Assembly (NCBI RefSeq): GCF_002863225.1
Contig: NZ_PKEK01000052.1
Span: 94,056-158,055, forward strand
Reading direction: 5' to 3'
Origin: Mycobacterium sp.
GTDB taxonomy: Bacteria; Actinomycetota; Actinomycetes; Mycobacteriales; Mycobacteriaceae
Length of the DNA stretch: 64,000 nt
Part shown: piece after piece, positions 34,202 to 44,300 of the stretch
Numbering within the stretch: the first letter of the stretch is position 1
Layout: each line of letters begins with the position of its first letter
Translations under genes and position numbers: made by a program
The notes under the pieces: generated by a model
Seen by the model: the letters and a program-made list of their open reading frames with translations, nothing else
What the model was told of the DNA's origin: nothing
Database searches by the model: none

Positions 34202-35142
34202 GCGCGTCGCATGACTCGTTCGGTCCGGACACCGGGGTCCATGTTTCACGTGAAACATCAGAATTCGAGACCCCGATCGGGGCTGCCGCCGAGCGCGCGA
34301 TGCAGGTGCTGTCGAAGGCGTACAAGCCGCTGCGTCGGCCGGCCCGTCGACGGTTGTTCACGATTGCCAACCAGAAGGGGGGCGTCGGAAAGACGACGAC
34401 CGCGGTCAACCTGGCCGCCGCCCTCGCGGTCCAAGGACTCCGGACTCTGGTGATCGATCTGGATCCGCAGGGCAACGCGAGCACGGCGCTGGGCATCGCC
34501 GATCGACACTCCGGGACACCGTCGTCGTACGAAGTCCTCCTCGGCGAGATCCCGCTCAAGGAAGCGATGCGTCAGAGTCCGCACAGCGAACGGCTGTTCT
34601 GCGTGCCCTCGACGATCGATCTGGCCGGAGCCGAGATCGAGTTGGTGAGCATGGTGGCTCGCGAGAACCGCTTGCGCAACGCGCTGGCCGAGCTCGACAG
34701 CATCGACTTCGACTACGTCTTCATCGACTGCCCACCATCGCTGGGGCTCCTGACGATCAACGCATTGGTCGCCGCGCCGGAGGTCTTGATCCCGATCCAG
34801 TGCGAGTACTACGCCCTGGAAGGTGTCTCGCAGTTGATGAACAACATCGAAATGGTCAAGGCTCACCTGAACCCCGGCCTCGACGTCAGCACGGTCATTC
34901 TCACCATGTACGACGGGCGGACCAAGTTGGCCGACCAGGTGGCCGACGAGGTTCGGCGCTACTTCGGTCCGAAGGTCCTGCGGACCGTGATTCCGCGCAG
35001 CGTCAAGGTCTCCGAGGCGCCGGGCTACAGCATGACAATCATCGAGTACGACCCGGGTTCTCGCGGTGCGCTGAGCTATCTCGATGCCAGTCGCGAACTC
35101 GCGGAGCGCGGTACGACACCCGACGGAGGGGAAGCACGATGA
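34198..35142 (+). CDS. parA: Chromosome-partitioning ATPase ParA
   Basis: A 314-residue Walker-type ATPase. A tail of about 50 residues precedes the deviant Walker A KGGVGKTTT (60-68), with DLDPQGNASTAL and DCPPSLGLLTINAL downstream. ParA binds DNA non-specifically and pulls ParB-parS complexes toward the pole (with Wag31). The ATG at 34198 has GGGAGA upstream and overlaps the rsmG stop. A longer frame begins inside rsmG and is not needed. A parS site lies within codons 15-20. Confidence 0.95.
   Translation: MSASHDSFGPDTGVHVSRETSEFETPIGAAAERAMQVLSKAYKPLRRPARRRLFTIANQKGGVGKTTTAVNLAAALAVQGLRTLVIDLDPQGNASTALGIADRHSGTPSSYEVLLGEIPLKEAMRQSPHSERLFCVPSTIDLAGAEIELVSMVARENRLRNALAELDSIDFDYVFIDCPPSLGLLTINALVAAPEVLIPIQCEYYALEGVSQLMNNIEMVKAHLNPGLDVSTVILTMYDGRTKLADQVADEVRRYFGPKVLRTVIPRSVKVSEAPGYSMTIIEYDPGSRGALSYLDASRELAERGTTPDGGEAR
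34242..34257. promoter_or_regulatory. parS: parS site 2
   Basis: A second exact TGTTTCACGTGAAACA, 768 bases from the first, inside the 5' end of parA where it encodes VHVSRET. These are the only two perfect copies I find in the window. Confidence 0.96.
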
Positions 35143-36122
35143 GCCAACCGACGCGTAGAAAAGGCGGCCTCGGGCGGGGCCTCGCCTCACTCATTCCCAC
35201 CGGACCCGCCGAGGGGGACACGACTTCGGCGGGACTCGGCGGACCGAAGATCGGCTCCGCGGCCGCGGATGTCTTGATGGGCGGTCCGCCGGCTGCGGCG
35301 TCCGACATCGGTGCGGTTTACCGGGAGATCGCGCCGACCGACATCGAGCCGAACCCGCGCCAGCCGCGACAGGTGTTCGACGACGAAGCGCTCGCCGAGC
35401 TCGTCCACTCCATCCGCGAGTTCGGACTGATGCAGCCGATCGTGGTGCGCGCGCTCAACGCGACGAGCGGACCTCGCTACCAACTCGTCATGGGGGAGCG
35501 GCGCTGGCGGGCGGCCCAGACGGCCGGCCTGACCGCCATACCGGCGATCGTGCGCGAAACCGCCGACGACAATCTGCTCCGCGACGCGTTGCTGGAGAAC
35601 ATCCACCGGGCGCAATTGAACCCGTTGGAAGAGGCGGCGGCTTACCAGCAACTGCTCGACGAATTCGACGTCACTCACGACGAACTGGCCGCACGGATCG
35701 GCCGGTCGCGCCCGCTGATCTCCAACATGATCCGCTTGTTGCGGCTGCCGATTGCCGTTCAGCGCCGCGTGGCCGCCGGAGTGCTATCGGCTGGTCACGC
35801 CCGAGCGCTGCTGTCGCTCGACGCCGGGGCCGAAGCTCAGGAGACGCTTGCCGCGCGGATTGTGGCGGAGGGGCTGTCGGTTCGCGCGACCGAGGAGGCG
35901 GTGACGCTGGCCAATCGGGCCGGCCCGAGCGACCCCCCGTCACCCCGGCGCAAGCCGATCCACATGCCCGGCCTCCAAGATGTCGCCGAGCAACTGTCCA
36001 GTGCCTTCGACACCCGCGTGACGGTGAGTCTGGGCAAGCGAAAGGGCAAGATCGTGGTGGAGTTCGGTTCGGTGGACGATTTGCAGCGCATTGTCGAGCT
36101 GATGAACTCGTCGAAACGATGA
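35139..36122 (+). CDS. parB: Chromosome-partitioning CTPase ParB
   Basis: A 327-residue protein. The N-terminal RKGGLGRGLASLIP is the ParA-contact motif; the CTP-binding/catalytic region has GERRWRAAQ and ENIHRAQLNPLEEA; the helix-turn-helix (about 180-210) with IGRSRPLISNMIRLL reads parS; the C-terminus dimerises. It spreads from the two parS sites 1-1.7 kb upstream. Start overlaps the parA stop (ATGA). Confidence 0.96.
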   Translation: MSQPTRRKGGLGRGLASLIPTGPAEGDTTSAGLGGPKIGSAAADVLMGGPPAAASDIGAVYREIAPTDIEPNPRQPRQVFDDEALAELVHSIREFGLMQPIVVRALNATSGPRYQLVMGERRWRAAQTAGLTAIPAIVRETADDNLLRDALLENIHRAQLNPLEEAAAYQQLLDEFDVTHDELAARIGRSRPLISNMIRLLRLPIAVQRRVAAGVLSAGHARALLSLDAGAEAQETLAARIVAEGLSVRATEEAVTLANRAGPSDPPSPRRKPIHMPGLQDVAEQLSSAFDTRVTVSLGKRKGKIVVEFGSVDDLQRIVELMNSSKR

Positions 36123-36428
36123 CCGACCATACCGACCCGTTACGTCACTGTGACATTCTGCGAAATCGAGCCGCGCTGACATGCCAAGAAAACCCGAAAT
36201 CATCTGCGCAGCAATCGATTTGAGCGGCAGCCACTCGGCCGGCCACCCGGGCGGTTGGCACGGCCCGAAAATCGCCACCCAGCCGGGGTGCGGGCACCCC
36301 GAGGCGGGCCGGCGCGGGTATCGCGGTCGTCTCCAGCGGGGTACGCTCGGCTGCGAGGTGGAGCAGCCACCGGTTCGCGGGGAAGCGGGGCCGTCCACGG
36401 CCGCACCCCACGGAGGCTCAGGAGTCTA
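36123..36428 (+). other. Intergenic region upstream of the GNAT-like gene
   Basis: About 300 GC-rich bases after parB. Open frames exist on both strands but show no family resemblance or ribosome sites. The only clear signal is AGGAG (36420-36424) for the following GTG start. Confidence 0.5.
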
Positions 36429-37181
36429 GTGTCCGCTCGAATCACGCCGCTGCGACTCGAAGCCTTCGATCAGCTTCCGAAGCACGCGCGCCGTTGCGTC
36501 TTCTGGGAGGTGGACCCCGCGACGCTCGGTGAGCAGAGCCAGCTCGCCGACCCCGAATTCGAAAAAGAAGCCTGGCTGTCGATGGTCATGCTGGAGTGGG
36601 GCTCCTGCGGGCAGCTGGCCACTTCGGCGCCGGCCGACGACGAGGCGGAGTCGGCCTGCTTGGGTTACGCGTTTTACGCTCCACCGCGGACCGTTCCGCG
36701 GGCTCACCGATTTCCGACCGCGCCGGTGTCCGCCGACGCGGTGTTGCTGACCTCCCTGCGCGTCGAACCCGGGCCGGCCGCCGACGAGTTGCCCCACAGT
36801 CTGATCGCGCGGGTGGTCGACGAGTTGGTCCGCCGCGGCGTTCGGGCGCTGGAGGCGTTTGGCCGAACCGAAGCAGTGGCGGACTTGGCCGGCTCACCCA
36901 ACACCGACCCGGAGCTGTTGCCGGTGCTCGAAGTGCTGGGGGACTGCTCGGTCGAGCAGTGTGTGATCGACGCTCAGTTTTTGCAGGATGTGGGGTTTGT
37001 CGTGGTTGCGCCGCACACCTATTTCCCCCGGCTGAGGCTCGAGCTGGACAAGGGCCTCGGGTGGAAGGCCGAAGTCGAGGCCGCCTTGGAGCGACTGCTG
37101 GAAACTGCCGCGCTGCGACAGCCGGTCGGCGCGGGAGCGCCCGCTGCGTCGTCGGCGTCGGCGAAGACTAAGAGCCGCTAG
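36429..37181 (+). CDS. GNAT-like acetyltransferase-fold protein (Rv3916c-like)
   Basis: A 250-residue protein starting at GTG, with AGGAG just upstream and the conserved opening ARITPLRLEAFDQLPKHARRC. Its layout suggests a GNAT fold (LLTSLRVEPG then a helix, later VGFVVVAPHTYFPRLRLEL), but I see no certain acetyl-CoA loop, so activity is unproven. It lies beside parB in mycobacteria. It is convergent with cwlM and overlaps its 3' end by 14 bases. Confidence 0.82.
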   Translation: MSARITPLRLEAFDQLPKHARRCVFWEVDPATLGEQSQLADPEFEKEAWLSMVMLEWGSCGQLATSAPADDEAESACLGYAFYAPPRTVPRAHRFPTAPVSADAVLLTSLRVEPGPAADELPHSLIARVVDELVRRGVRALEAFGRTEAVADLAGSPNTDPELLPVLEVLGDCSVEQCVIDAQFLQDVGFVVVAPHTYFPRLRLELDKGLGWKAEVEAALERLLETAALRQPVGAGAPAASSASAKTKSR

Positions 37182-38388
37182 CCCGACCGGCTTGCTCCAC
37201 GGCCAGCTCGTGGGCCAGCAATTCGGCGAATGTGAATGTGCCAGTGGGCCTGTCGTTCTTGCCGAGCAGATACAGCCGCTTGACTGCGGCCAGGATGCCC
37301 TCGGCGATTGCGTCCCGGGTCTGCGTGGTGACCAGCATGCCGCGATCGCGTGGGTTGGTGATGTAGCCGATGTCGACCTGCACCGTCGGCATCCGGGTCA
37401 GCCGCAGCAGGTCCCAGGTCCGGCCGTGCGTCCGGCAATCCCGTAAACCAGTGCGCGCCACCACTTCTCGCTGAATGAAGTCGGCCAGATTGCGGCCGAT
37501 CGTCGACACCGAGCCGTGTGAGTTGCCGAAGTAGAACGAGGCGACGCCGCCGGCCGACGGGCTGGGCTGCGTCTCGCAGCGCAGGCTGATCATCAGGTCG
37601 GCGCCGACGGCATTGGCGGTGGCCGCGCGCTCGTGATCGGACGGGCTGCGGTTGGTCGGCCGCGACAGGAAGGTCTCCATGCCGATTGCCGTCATCCGGC
37701 CTTCGAGCCGACTTCCCAAGTCCCACAGGATGTCTGATTCGCTGATCGGGCCCGCCGGGCCGTGTGCGATCAGGCCGTGGTCGTTGCCACCGCGGCCCGG
37801 GTCGATGATGATCCGCTTACCGGACAATTTGGGGCCCGACCGGCGTACCAGCTCTTCCTCGCGGATCGCGTGTATCGAACCGCCGGTGACCCGTGAACTG
37901 AGAAAGTACAAGGAGCGCAACGTCTCTGGGCCGCAGATGCCGTCGGCGTACAGCCCGTATTCACGTTGGTAGGACATCAGCCCGGTGTGGGTCTGCAAGC
38001 CGAAGTAGCCGTCGACCAAGCCGGTGTAGAAGCCGAGGTCCTGCAGCCGGTTCTGCAGGGTTGCGACGTCATCGCCGTACATCGGGGCGCCGAACTGGTG
38101 ATGCAGTGTGCGGGCACCCAATCGGTAGGACGCCTCGCGCAACGCGCGGTTGGTGGCCTCGCCGACGATGCCGTCGACCAGCAGGCCGCGATTCTGCTGA
38201 AACGCCCGTACCGCATGGTCGAGCTCGTCGTCGAACACGTCGACGGCGACGTGTCGCCCGGTGCTGAGATCGTCATCCGCACTGACGAGATGCCCGAGCG
38301 CCGCCAACGACTCTCGGATCTCGGTGACGGCCGCACTGCGGTCACCACGGCGCAACTGATCGCCGTCACCGCCATGCGGTCTTGACAT
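37168..38388 (-). CDS. cwlM: CwlM, amidase-like regulator of peptidoglycan synthesis
   Basis: A 406-residue protein with two peptidoglycan-binding-type helical repeats (about 20-80 and 95-160) and an Amidase_3 fold (about 190-375). Zinc ligands of active amidases appear lost: DPGRGG stands where DPGHGG is expected, and SLRCET where a second His is usual. This agrees with the known role of CwlM as a cytoplasmic, PknB-phosphorylated activator of MurA rather than a hydrolase. Thr residues 382, 384 and 386 in RPTGTFTFAEL are near the reported phosphosites. No signal peptide. The ATG (38388) gives the family length. Confidence 0.93.
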   Translation of the reverse strand: MSRPHGGDGDQLRRGDRSAAVTEIRESLAALGHLVSADDDLSTGRHVAVDVFDDELDHAVRAFQQNRGLLVDGIVGEATNRALREASYRLGARTLHHQFGAPMYGDDVATLQNRLQDLGFYTGLVDGYFGLQTHTGLMSYQREYGLYADGICGPETLRSLYFLSSRVTGGSIHAIREEELVRRSGPKLSGKRIIIDPGRGGNDHGLIAHGPAGPISESDILWDLGSRLEGRMTAIGMETFLSRPTNRSPSDHERAATANAVGADLMISLRCETQPSPSAGGVASFYFGNSHGSVSTIGRNLADFIQREVVARTGLRDCRTHGRTWDLLRLTRMPTVQVDIGYITNPRDRGMLVTTQTRDAIAEGILAAVKRLYLLGKNDRPTGTFTFAELLAHELAVEQAGRASGS

Positions 38389-38510
38389 TGCAGAGCCTCC
38401 GGTGAGCCGTGTGAGCAGCCCTGCCGCTTCCTGACAGGCTTGGCGATATTCTCTCAGACGCTCGAGGATTTCGGTAAAACGCCAGGCCACCCGCGCCGAG
38501 GTTTGACCAG

Positions 38511-38858
38511 CTAGCCGACCCCGGGCACGGCTTCGGAGAGCTCCCGCAGCAGGGCCGCCTTGCCCTTGGCGCCGACGATGCGTTTCACCGGCTCGCCGTC
38601 CTTGAACAAGATCAGCGTCGGGATCGACACCACGTCGAAATTGCGGGCGGTCTCCGGGTTGGCGTCGACGTCGAGCTTGGCGACGGTCAGCTGCCCGGCG
38701 GCGTCTTTGGCGATCTCGGCGAGCACCGGCGCCACCATCTTGCACGGGCCACACCAGGTTGCCCAAAAGTCAACCAGCACAGGCGTACTGCTCGCCAATA
38801 CATCGCCTGCGAAGGATGCGTCAGAGACATCTACGGGCGTACCTGAAGAATCGGTCAT
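38511..38858 (-). CDS. trxC: Thioredoxin
   Basis: A 115-residue thioredoxin with active site WCGPCK (C36, C39) and cis-proline stretch VVSIPTLILFKDG. It reduces protein disulphides in the cytosol with electrons from TrxB, encoded 14 bases upstream. About 120 bases without a gene separate it from cwlM. Confidence 0.97.
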   Translation of the reverse strand: MTDSSGTPVDVSDASFAGDVLASSTPVLVDFWATWCGPCKMVAPVLAEIAKDAAGQLTVAKLDVDANPETARNFDVVSIPTLILFKDGEPVKRIVGAKGKAALLRELSEAVPGVG

Positions 38859-38872
38859 CGCATGTACTCCAA

Positions 38873-39871
38873 TCAGAGGGTCGCGGCCGCCGGTTCTCCG
38901 ACGGATTGGGTCTGGGTGCGCTCACCCGGCTCCGCATGCTCGGCGAGCCAGCGCTCGGCGTCGATCGCGGCCGAGCAGCCGGTGCCCGCGGCGGTGATCG
39001 CCTGCCGGTAGGTGTGGTCGACCAGGTCGCCGGCGGCGAACACGCCGTCGAGTGAGGTGTAGGTGGTGTGGCCGCGGACCAGCACGTAGCCGTCGTCGTC
39101 GAGGTCGACCTGGCCGCGGACCAGCTCCGAGCGGGGGTCGTGGCCGATCGCGACGAACACCCCGGTCACCGGCAGGGTGGATTCCTCGCCCGTCTCCGTG
39201 TCGCGCAGCTTGAGGCCGGTGACGGTGTTCTCGCCCTCGACCGAGACCACCGCTTTGTTGGTGGCGAATGCGATCTTGTCGTTCGCGCGGGCCCGGTCGA
39301 GCATGATCTTCGAGGCCCGGAACTCGTCGCGGCGGTGCACCAGGGTGACGCTGCGGGCGAATTTCGTCAGGAACGTCGCCTCCTCCATGGCCGAGTCTCC
39401 ACCGCCGATCACGGCGATGTCCTGGTCCTTGAAGAAGAAGCCGTCGCAGGTGGCACACGAGCTCACGCCCCGGCCGAGCAATTCCTGCTCACCCGGTACG
39501 TGCAGGTAACGCGCGGCCGCGCCCATCGCCAGGACCACGGCCCGGGCTTGCAGTGTCTCGCCCTCGGACGTGGTCACCGACTTCACCGGGCCGTCGAGCG
39601 ACACCGACTCGACGTCTTCCATCCGCAGGTCGGCGCCGAAACGAAGCGCCTGCTCGCGCATCTGGTCCATCAATTCGGGGCCCTGGATACCGTCGCGGAA
39701 TCCGGGGAAGTTCTCGACCTCAGTCGTGGTCATCAGCGCACCACCGAAGGCAGTGCCCTCGAACATCACCGGCGCCAGTTGCGCGCGCGCGGCGTAGAGC
39801 GCCGCGGTGTAACCGGCGGGCCCGGAGCCGACGATGATCAGGTCGTGAACGGTGCTGGTTGAGGAACTCAT
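38873..39871 (-). CDS. trxB: Thioredoxin reductase
   Basis: A 332-residue low-molecular-weight flavoprotein reductase. FAD site GSGPAGYTAAL (15-25), redox pair CATC, NADPH site GGGDSAMEEA, and C-terminal FAD motif GVFAAGD. It passes electrons from NADPH to TrxC. It lies downstream of sigM and rsmA; in M. tuberculosis trxB2/trxC belong to the same locus. Confidence 0.97.
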   Translation of the reverse strand: MSSSTSTVHDLIIVGSGPAGYTAALYAARAQLAPVMFEGTAFGGALMTTTEVENFPGFRDGIQGPELMDQMREQALRFGADLRMEDVESVSLDGPVKSVTTSEGETLQARAVVLAMGAAARYLHVPGEQELLGRGVSSCATCDGFFFKDQDIAVIGGGDSAMEEATFLTKFARSVTLVHRRDEFRASKIMLDRARANDKIAFATNKAVVSVEGENTVTGLKLRDTETGEESTLPVTGVFVAIGHDPRSELVRGQVDLDDDGYVLVRGHTTYTSLDGVFAAGDLVDHTYRQAITAAGTGCSAAIDAERWLAEHAEPGERTQTQSVGEPAAATL

Positions 39872-39944
39872 ACCAACCTTTCCGATACGTGAAACCGCTG
39901 TAGTGCACTAGAACGCCAGGGTAAGCGGTGCTGTTCCCGCGACA

Positions 39945-40661
39945 TTACGGCCGGTGGACGATCCTGTCAGCCGACAGGCCGGTGTTCACCGAACTGCAGG
40001 TCGGCGCGACCGCGAGCGCGGCCAAGGCGTCTGGCGCGTCGCTTGGCAGTACCAGCAGGACGGCCGGGCGGCCGGCCACCTCGATCGGGCGGGCGCCGAG
40101 CACGCGGGTGTTCGCCGGGTAGCCGAGGCCGGCCAGGCAGGAGGCCAGACGGCGCGTCTCGGCCAGCGGCCCGAGGTCCGGTGCGCGGTCGAGCAGCGCG
40201 ACGATGTCCTGGTCCGACAACGGGATGGTGTTGGGCGGGCGGGACACCGTGATGTGTTCGATGGTGGTGGGCCGGCTCGGCAGTGGTTCCGGGGCGGTGA
40301 GCAGCGCCGAAACGCCGAGCCAGGCGGCGACTGCGGCCGCCGTGAGACCAGCCGCCGCGACCGCGGTCCGCGCCCGGCCGGGGAGCCGTCCCCGGGGCAC
40401 GGCGTGGGCAGCGCCGTCGGCGCGCAGGCCCGCGGTGATCGTATCGACGACGGCGGGGTTGACGGGCGGCGCGGACCCGGCCCCGAGATCGCCGAGGTCG
40501 CGGCGAACGCGGTTCAGCGCCGCCATCGTCTGGCGGGCCTCGGGATCGTCGCGCACGCGCTGACGCAACCGGGCTGCCGTCTCGTCGTCGAACAGTCCTG
40601 CCTGCAGGTCGGCGAGAGTCTCCGTATTCAGCGGCAGACCATCAGGGTCGACGACGTCCAT
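39945..40661 (-). CDS. rsmA: Anti-sigma-M factor (RsmA, Rv3912-like)
   Basis: A 238-residue protein with a helical cytosolic N-terminus (LADLQAGLFDDETAARLRQRV), one membrane segment (about 100-120, AVAAAGLTAAAVAAWLGVSAL) and an outer C-terminal domain. Adjacent and downstream of sigM, it matches the known anti-SigM of M. tuberculosis. A classical zinc-binding HxxxCxxC is not seen, so binding is by another helical surface. Confidence 0.85.
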   Translation of the reverse strand: MDVVDPDGLPLNTETLADLQAGLFDDETAARLRQRVRDDPEARQTMAALNRVRRDLGDLGAGSAPPVNPAVVDTITAGLRADGAAHAVPRGRLPGRARTAVAAAGLTAAAVAAWLGVSALLTAPEPLPSRPTTIEHITVSRPPNTIPLSDQDIVALLDRAPDLGPLAETRRLASCLAGLGYPANTRVLGARPIEVAGRPAVLLVLPSDAPDALAALAVAPTCSSVNTGLSADRIVHRP

Positions 40662-40695
40662 CCGCCCCAGTGTCCGTCATCCGGCGCGGGCGCGG

Positions 40696-41301
40696 CTAGC
40701 CGGCCGGACGGTGCGGAGCCGAATCGGTCTGCAGATAACCGAGGGTCACGGCCAGACGCGCCCGGGCCCGCGCGCAGCGGCTCTTCACGGTGCCTTCGGC
40801 CACCCCCAGCAGCTGGGCGGTGTCAGCGACCGAATAGCCGTGCATGTCGACGGCCACCACGGCGGCCCGCTGCTCGGCAGGCAGCCGCATCAACGCCTGC
40901 TGCACGGTGATCGCGGTGTCCACCTGCGCGGTCCGATCCGGAACCGGGTACACGTCGTCGAGCACGGTGGTCAGGTGAGTCTTGCTGCGGCGCAACCGAT
41001 CCAGGCAGGCGTTGACGACGATGCGGTGCAGCCAGCTGCTGACCGCGGCGTCGTGCCGGAAGGTGCCGGCGCCGCGATGCGCGGACGCCATGGCCTCTTG
41101 CAGCGCGTCTTCGGCGTCCTCGACGGACCGACTGGTCAGCCGCGCCACCCGGTGCAGTTGCCGGTGGTGACGGCGGAAGAGCTCGGCGAAGGCGAAACGA
41201 TCCCCGGCGACGTGCGCCGCCAGCAGTTCGGCATCACTGCGTTGCTCAGGCGATGGCCGCCGAATCCGTTGCGCGAAGCCCACTCTGCGGACATTAGCCA
41301 A
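40696..41301 (-). CDS. sigM: ECF sigma factor SigM
   Basis: A sigma-70 family ECF protein (201 residues from TTG 41301; GTG at 41283 is an alternative). Region 2 is FAELFRRHHRQLHRVARL through AVSSWLHRIVVNACLDRLRR, and region 4 is LPAEQRAAVVAVDMHGYSVADTA with GTVKSRCARARARL. SigM controls ESX and surface-lipid genes in M. tuberculosis. The likely anti-sigma gene follows after 34 bases. Confidence 0.93.
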   Translation of the reverse strand: MANVRRVGFAQRIRRPSPEQRSDAELLAAHVAGDRFAFAELFRRHHRQLHRVARLTSRSVEDAEDALQEAMASAHRGAGTFRHDAAVSSWLHRIVVNACLDRLRRSKTHLTTVLDDVYPVPDRTAQVDTAITVQQALMRLPAEQRAAVVAVDMHGYSVADTAQLLGVAEGTVKSRCARARARLAVTLGYLQTDSAPHRPAG

Positions 41302-41337
41302 TCACCCGTTGCCGGGCACTTCACTCGGCCGGCCCTG

Positions 41338-44300
41338 TCAGGACTTGGCTTGCACGGTGACTTCGGACAGGCTGCTGCGGCTCTGCCCGTTGGTCGTTCC
41401 GAGCGTGGGAATCCAGACCAGCACGTACTGGGTGGGCGAGGACGCGTTGACCTGGATGGTGTTGTGCCCCGGGTGCATTGCGGTCGGCTGGCTCAGCACT
41501 GCGGTGTCCTCGAGCTTGCCCGGGGTCGCCGTCGACGACGAGCGGATCTGGATCTTGGTCCCGTTGCTGGGCACGTCGACGTTGACGGCCCCGACCACGG
41601 TGGGCTGCGGAAGCTGCACCAGCAGGCCGACACCGCTCTTGAAGCCCGGGAAGGGAACCGGGTCGTGGTAGACGTCGGTCTCCCAGGCGGTCCCCGGGCT
41701 GCCGTCGATCGCGAGCGCGGCCGAAGCGGGATTGTCGGGTTCACCACCGGGCGAGAACACCGTGGCCGCCACCGGCTTGACGACGTTGCCCGCCGCGCCG
41801 CTGGTGCTCGACGACGAGGGCCCGTTGAGACCCAGTTGGTCTTTGTCGAGTCCGCCGACGTCGCTGAACATCTTGCTCAGTACGGAGGCAAGAATCAGCA
41901 GCGCCACCACGATGATCAGAGCCCCGGCCCCGATCCCGATCGTGACGGCCCGGCGCCGGCGAAGGCGCGACTGCGTCTCGTCGCTGTCGGCGGCACGTTC
42001 ACGGCCGGCTCGCGCGGGAGCCGGCGGCGGCACGGCCTCGTCGATCGGGGCGAGCAGCTCGGTCCGGTCGGCCACCACCGTGGCTTGTTGCAGCAGATTC
42101 AAAAGGGTTGCGGCGCTGCGTATCCCACCGTCCAGCTGGATCGAGTGGGTGGCTGCCGCCGAGATCTGGAACGGGATGGCTTCGTCGATCGAACTCGGAT
42201 CCAGGACCTGCCCGGCGGAGTCGCGCGGGGCGGGCGAAAGTCCGCTGGGCGCGCCGGACTCCGGCAGCGGCCACTTGTTGACCAGCAGCGCGTACAGGGC
42301 CGCGCCGATCCCGCGAATGTCGTCTTCGGGGCTGATGTCGGGCATCGTCGCCGGGAACGCCAGCACGACGTCGCCTTCGATGCTGACCCGCACCCGGCCC
42401 GGATGATCGATCGACAAGGCAACGCCCGAGTGGTGGGCGGCCTCGGCCGCCGCGGCCAGCGTCTGCATCGCCCTCGACGCACCCGCGGCGGACGGCGAGG
42501 TGTCCGCCACCTCCTGCAGGGAGCCGCCGCGGACCCACTCGGTGACGACCAGACCGCCGGTGCCGGTGTGCACCACGTCGAGAATGCGCGCGATGCCGAT
42601 CTTGTCGATACGGCTCAATTTCATTGTGCGAGCCAAGATTTCGCGGATCTGCTCGTCTGGGAGGGCTCCGTCGGGGTCCACGAACGTCAGCGCTACCTGC
42701 CGATTCAGCGCGGTGTCCAGCGCCTGCCAGAACTGCAGGTGCGGCGCGCCGCCGTGAAACACCAGCAGGCGGTAGCGACCCCGGGCGATGCTGGCGCCGG
42801 GCACCAGCTGCTGTTCGTCCGCCGGCGCTGAGGCCCCCGATTCCGCGGGGCTCGATGCGTCGAAACCGATCGGGTCGCCGGCGGTGAAGGCGGTGGTTTC
42901 GAGGTCGGCGTCCGAGGCGTCACCGTTCGCGGGTTGCGCCGGCACCGCATCGGCGACCTGGAGCTCGGTGGGCACGTCGGGGTGGAAGTCGTCGGCCAGC
43001 GGCGGCGCGGCGGCACGGGTCGGACCCGCGAAGTCGGATCCGGAGGTCGGCGCGGGGGACTCGGTGACAGCTTTGGCCGAGGTGCTGTCCGATGAACCGT
43101 CGGTCATCCGCGCTCCTCTCCCCGTTCCCTCCCCGGTTGATTGCTCAGGACGCCGGAATCCTGGTTTCGGATGCCCCGCCGGCGCTGTTGAAATCCTGCG
43201 CTCAGGGTACGTGACGACACCGGGGCGCAACAATTGCTCTCCGCCGCTGGACCGGCCGGCGCCGACGCTGGCTGACCTGGCAGAAGACGGCGGCGTCGGC
43301 CCGGGAGCAGGGTGGGTCGGCACCGGTGGCCGGCGGGCGGGGGTCAGGCCGGTCCAGCGGCGCAGCACGGCCAGCGCCGCGACCGCCTCGGGCACCTGGC
43401 CGCGCACCATGACGACGGCGATGACCGGCAGCATGATCGACGCGAGCACCACCAGCCGCAGCAGCGAGCCGGCGCCGCCGCCGTAAGCGGTCAACCGCTG
43501 CATGCCCAGCAGGACGTCGATCACGTAGGCAATCAGGCCGGCCAGCAGCGCCGCGGTGGCTGTCACCAGGATGGTGCGCACCTCCGCCAGACCGAGCAGG
43601 TGGCCGCCGTTGGGCCGCAACGCATTGCGGAGCAGGACGTAGCCGACGACCGCGCCGGCCACGAAGCCCAAACCGTTGGCCAGGCCGAGGTAGCCCGCGA
43701 CCAGGTCGGGGTTGGCGGTCAGGTGCGGAGCGAGCAGTGAGGCGGCGATCTTGACGATCGTGATCACCACGATGATCACGATCGGTATCCACGGCTGCTC
43801 GCGGGCGTAGAAGACTCGCAACTGCAACAGGACCACGGCGTAGGGGATCAGGGTGAACGCCGACATCGCGATCGCCGCGCCCAGGTGACCGGCGTCGAGG
43901 TCGCCGAAGTGGCCGTAGGCGAACAGCGCGCTGCCCATCGCCGAACCGCCGACGGTCATGAACGCCACCGTCGGGATCAGCGTGATCATGGTCAGCCGAA
44001 TCGCCAGCGACAGGTCGGCGAGCACGGCGCCGGTGTCGTCGGCGGCGGCGTTGCGGCTCAACCGGGGCATCACCACCGTCAGCACCGTCACGCCGATCAT
44101 CCCGTAGGGCAGCATCAGCACCAGCCAGGTGTAGTTGTAGATGGCCGGGCCGGCGGCGGCCGCGGAGCTGGCGATCTGGTTGGTGACGATCAGGCCGATC
44201 TGGCTGATCAGGACGTACAGCACCATCGCCGCGGCCATCGCGCCGAAGCGCTTGAGCCGGTCGTCGACGCCCCACAGCGGGCGAAGGCTGATCCGGTGCC

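Noticed and set aside
40711..42831. Long open frame on the plus strand opposite sigM and murJ (about 700 codons)
   Set aside because: It mirrors GC-rich third positions of genuine minus-strand genes, shows no domain, and is His/Arg/Gly-rich in the way shadow frames are.
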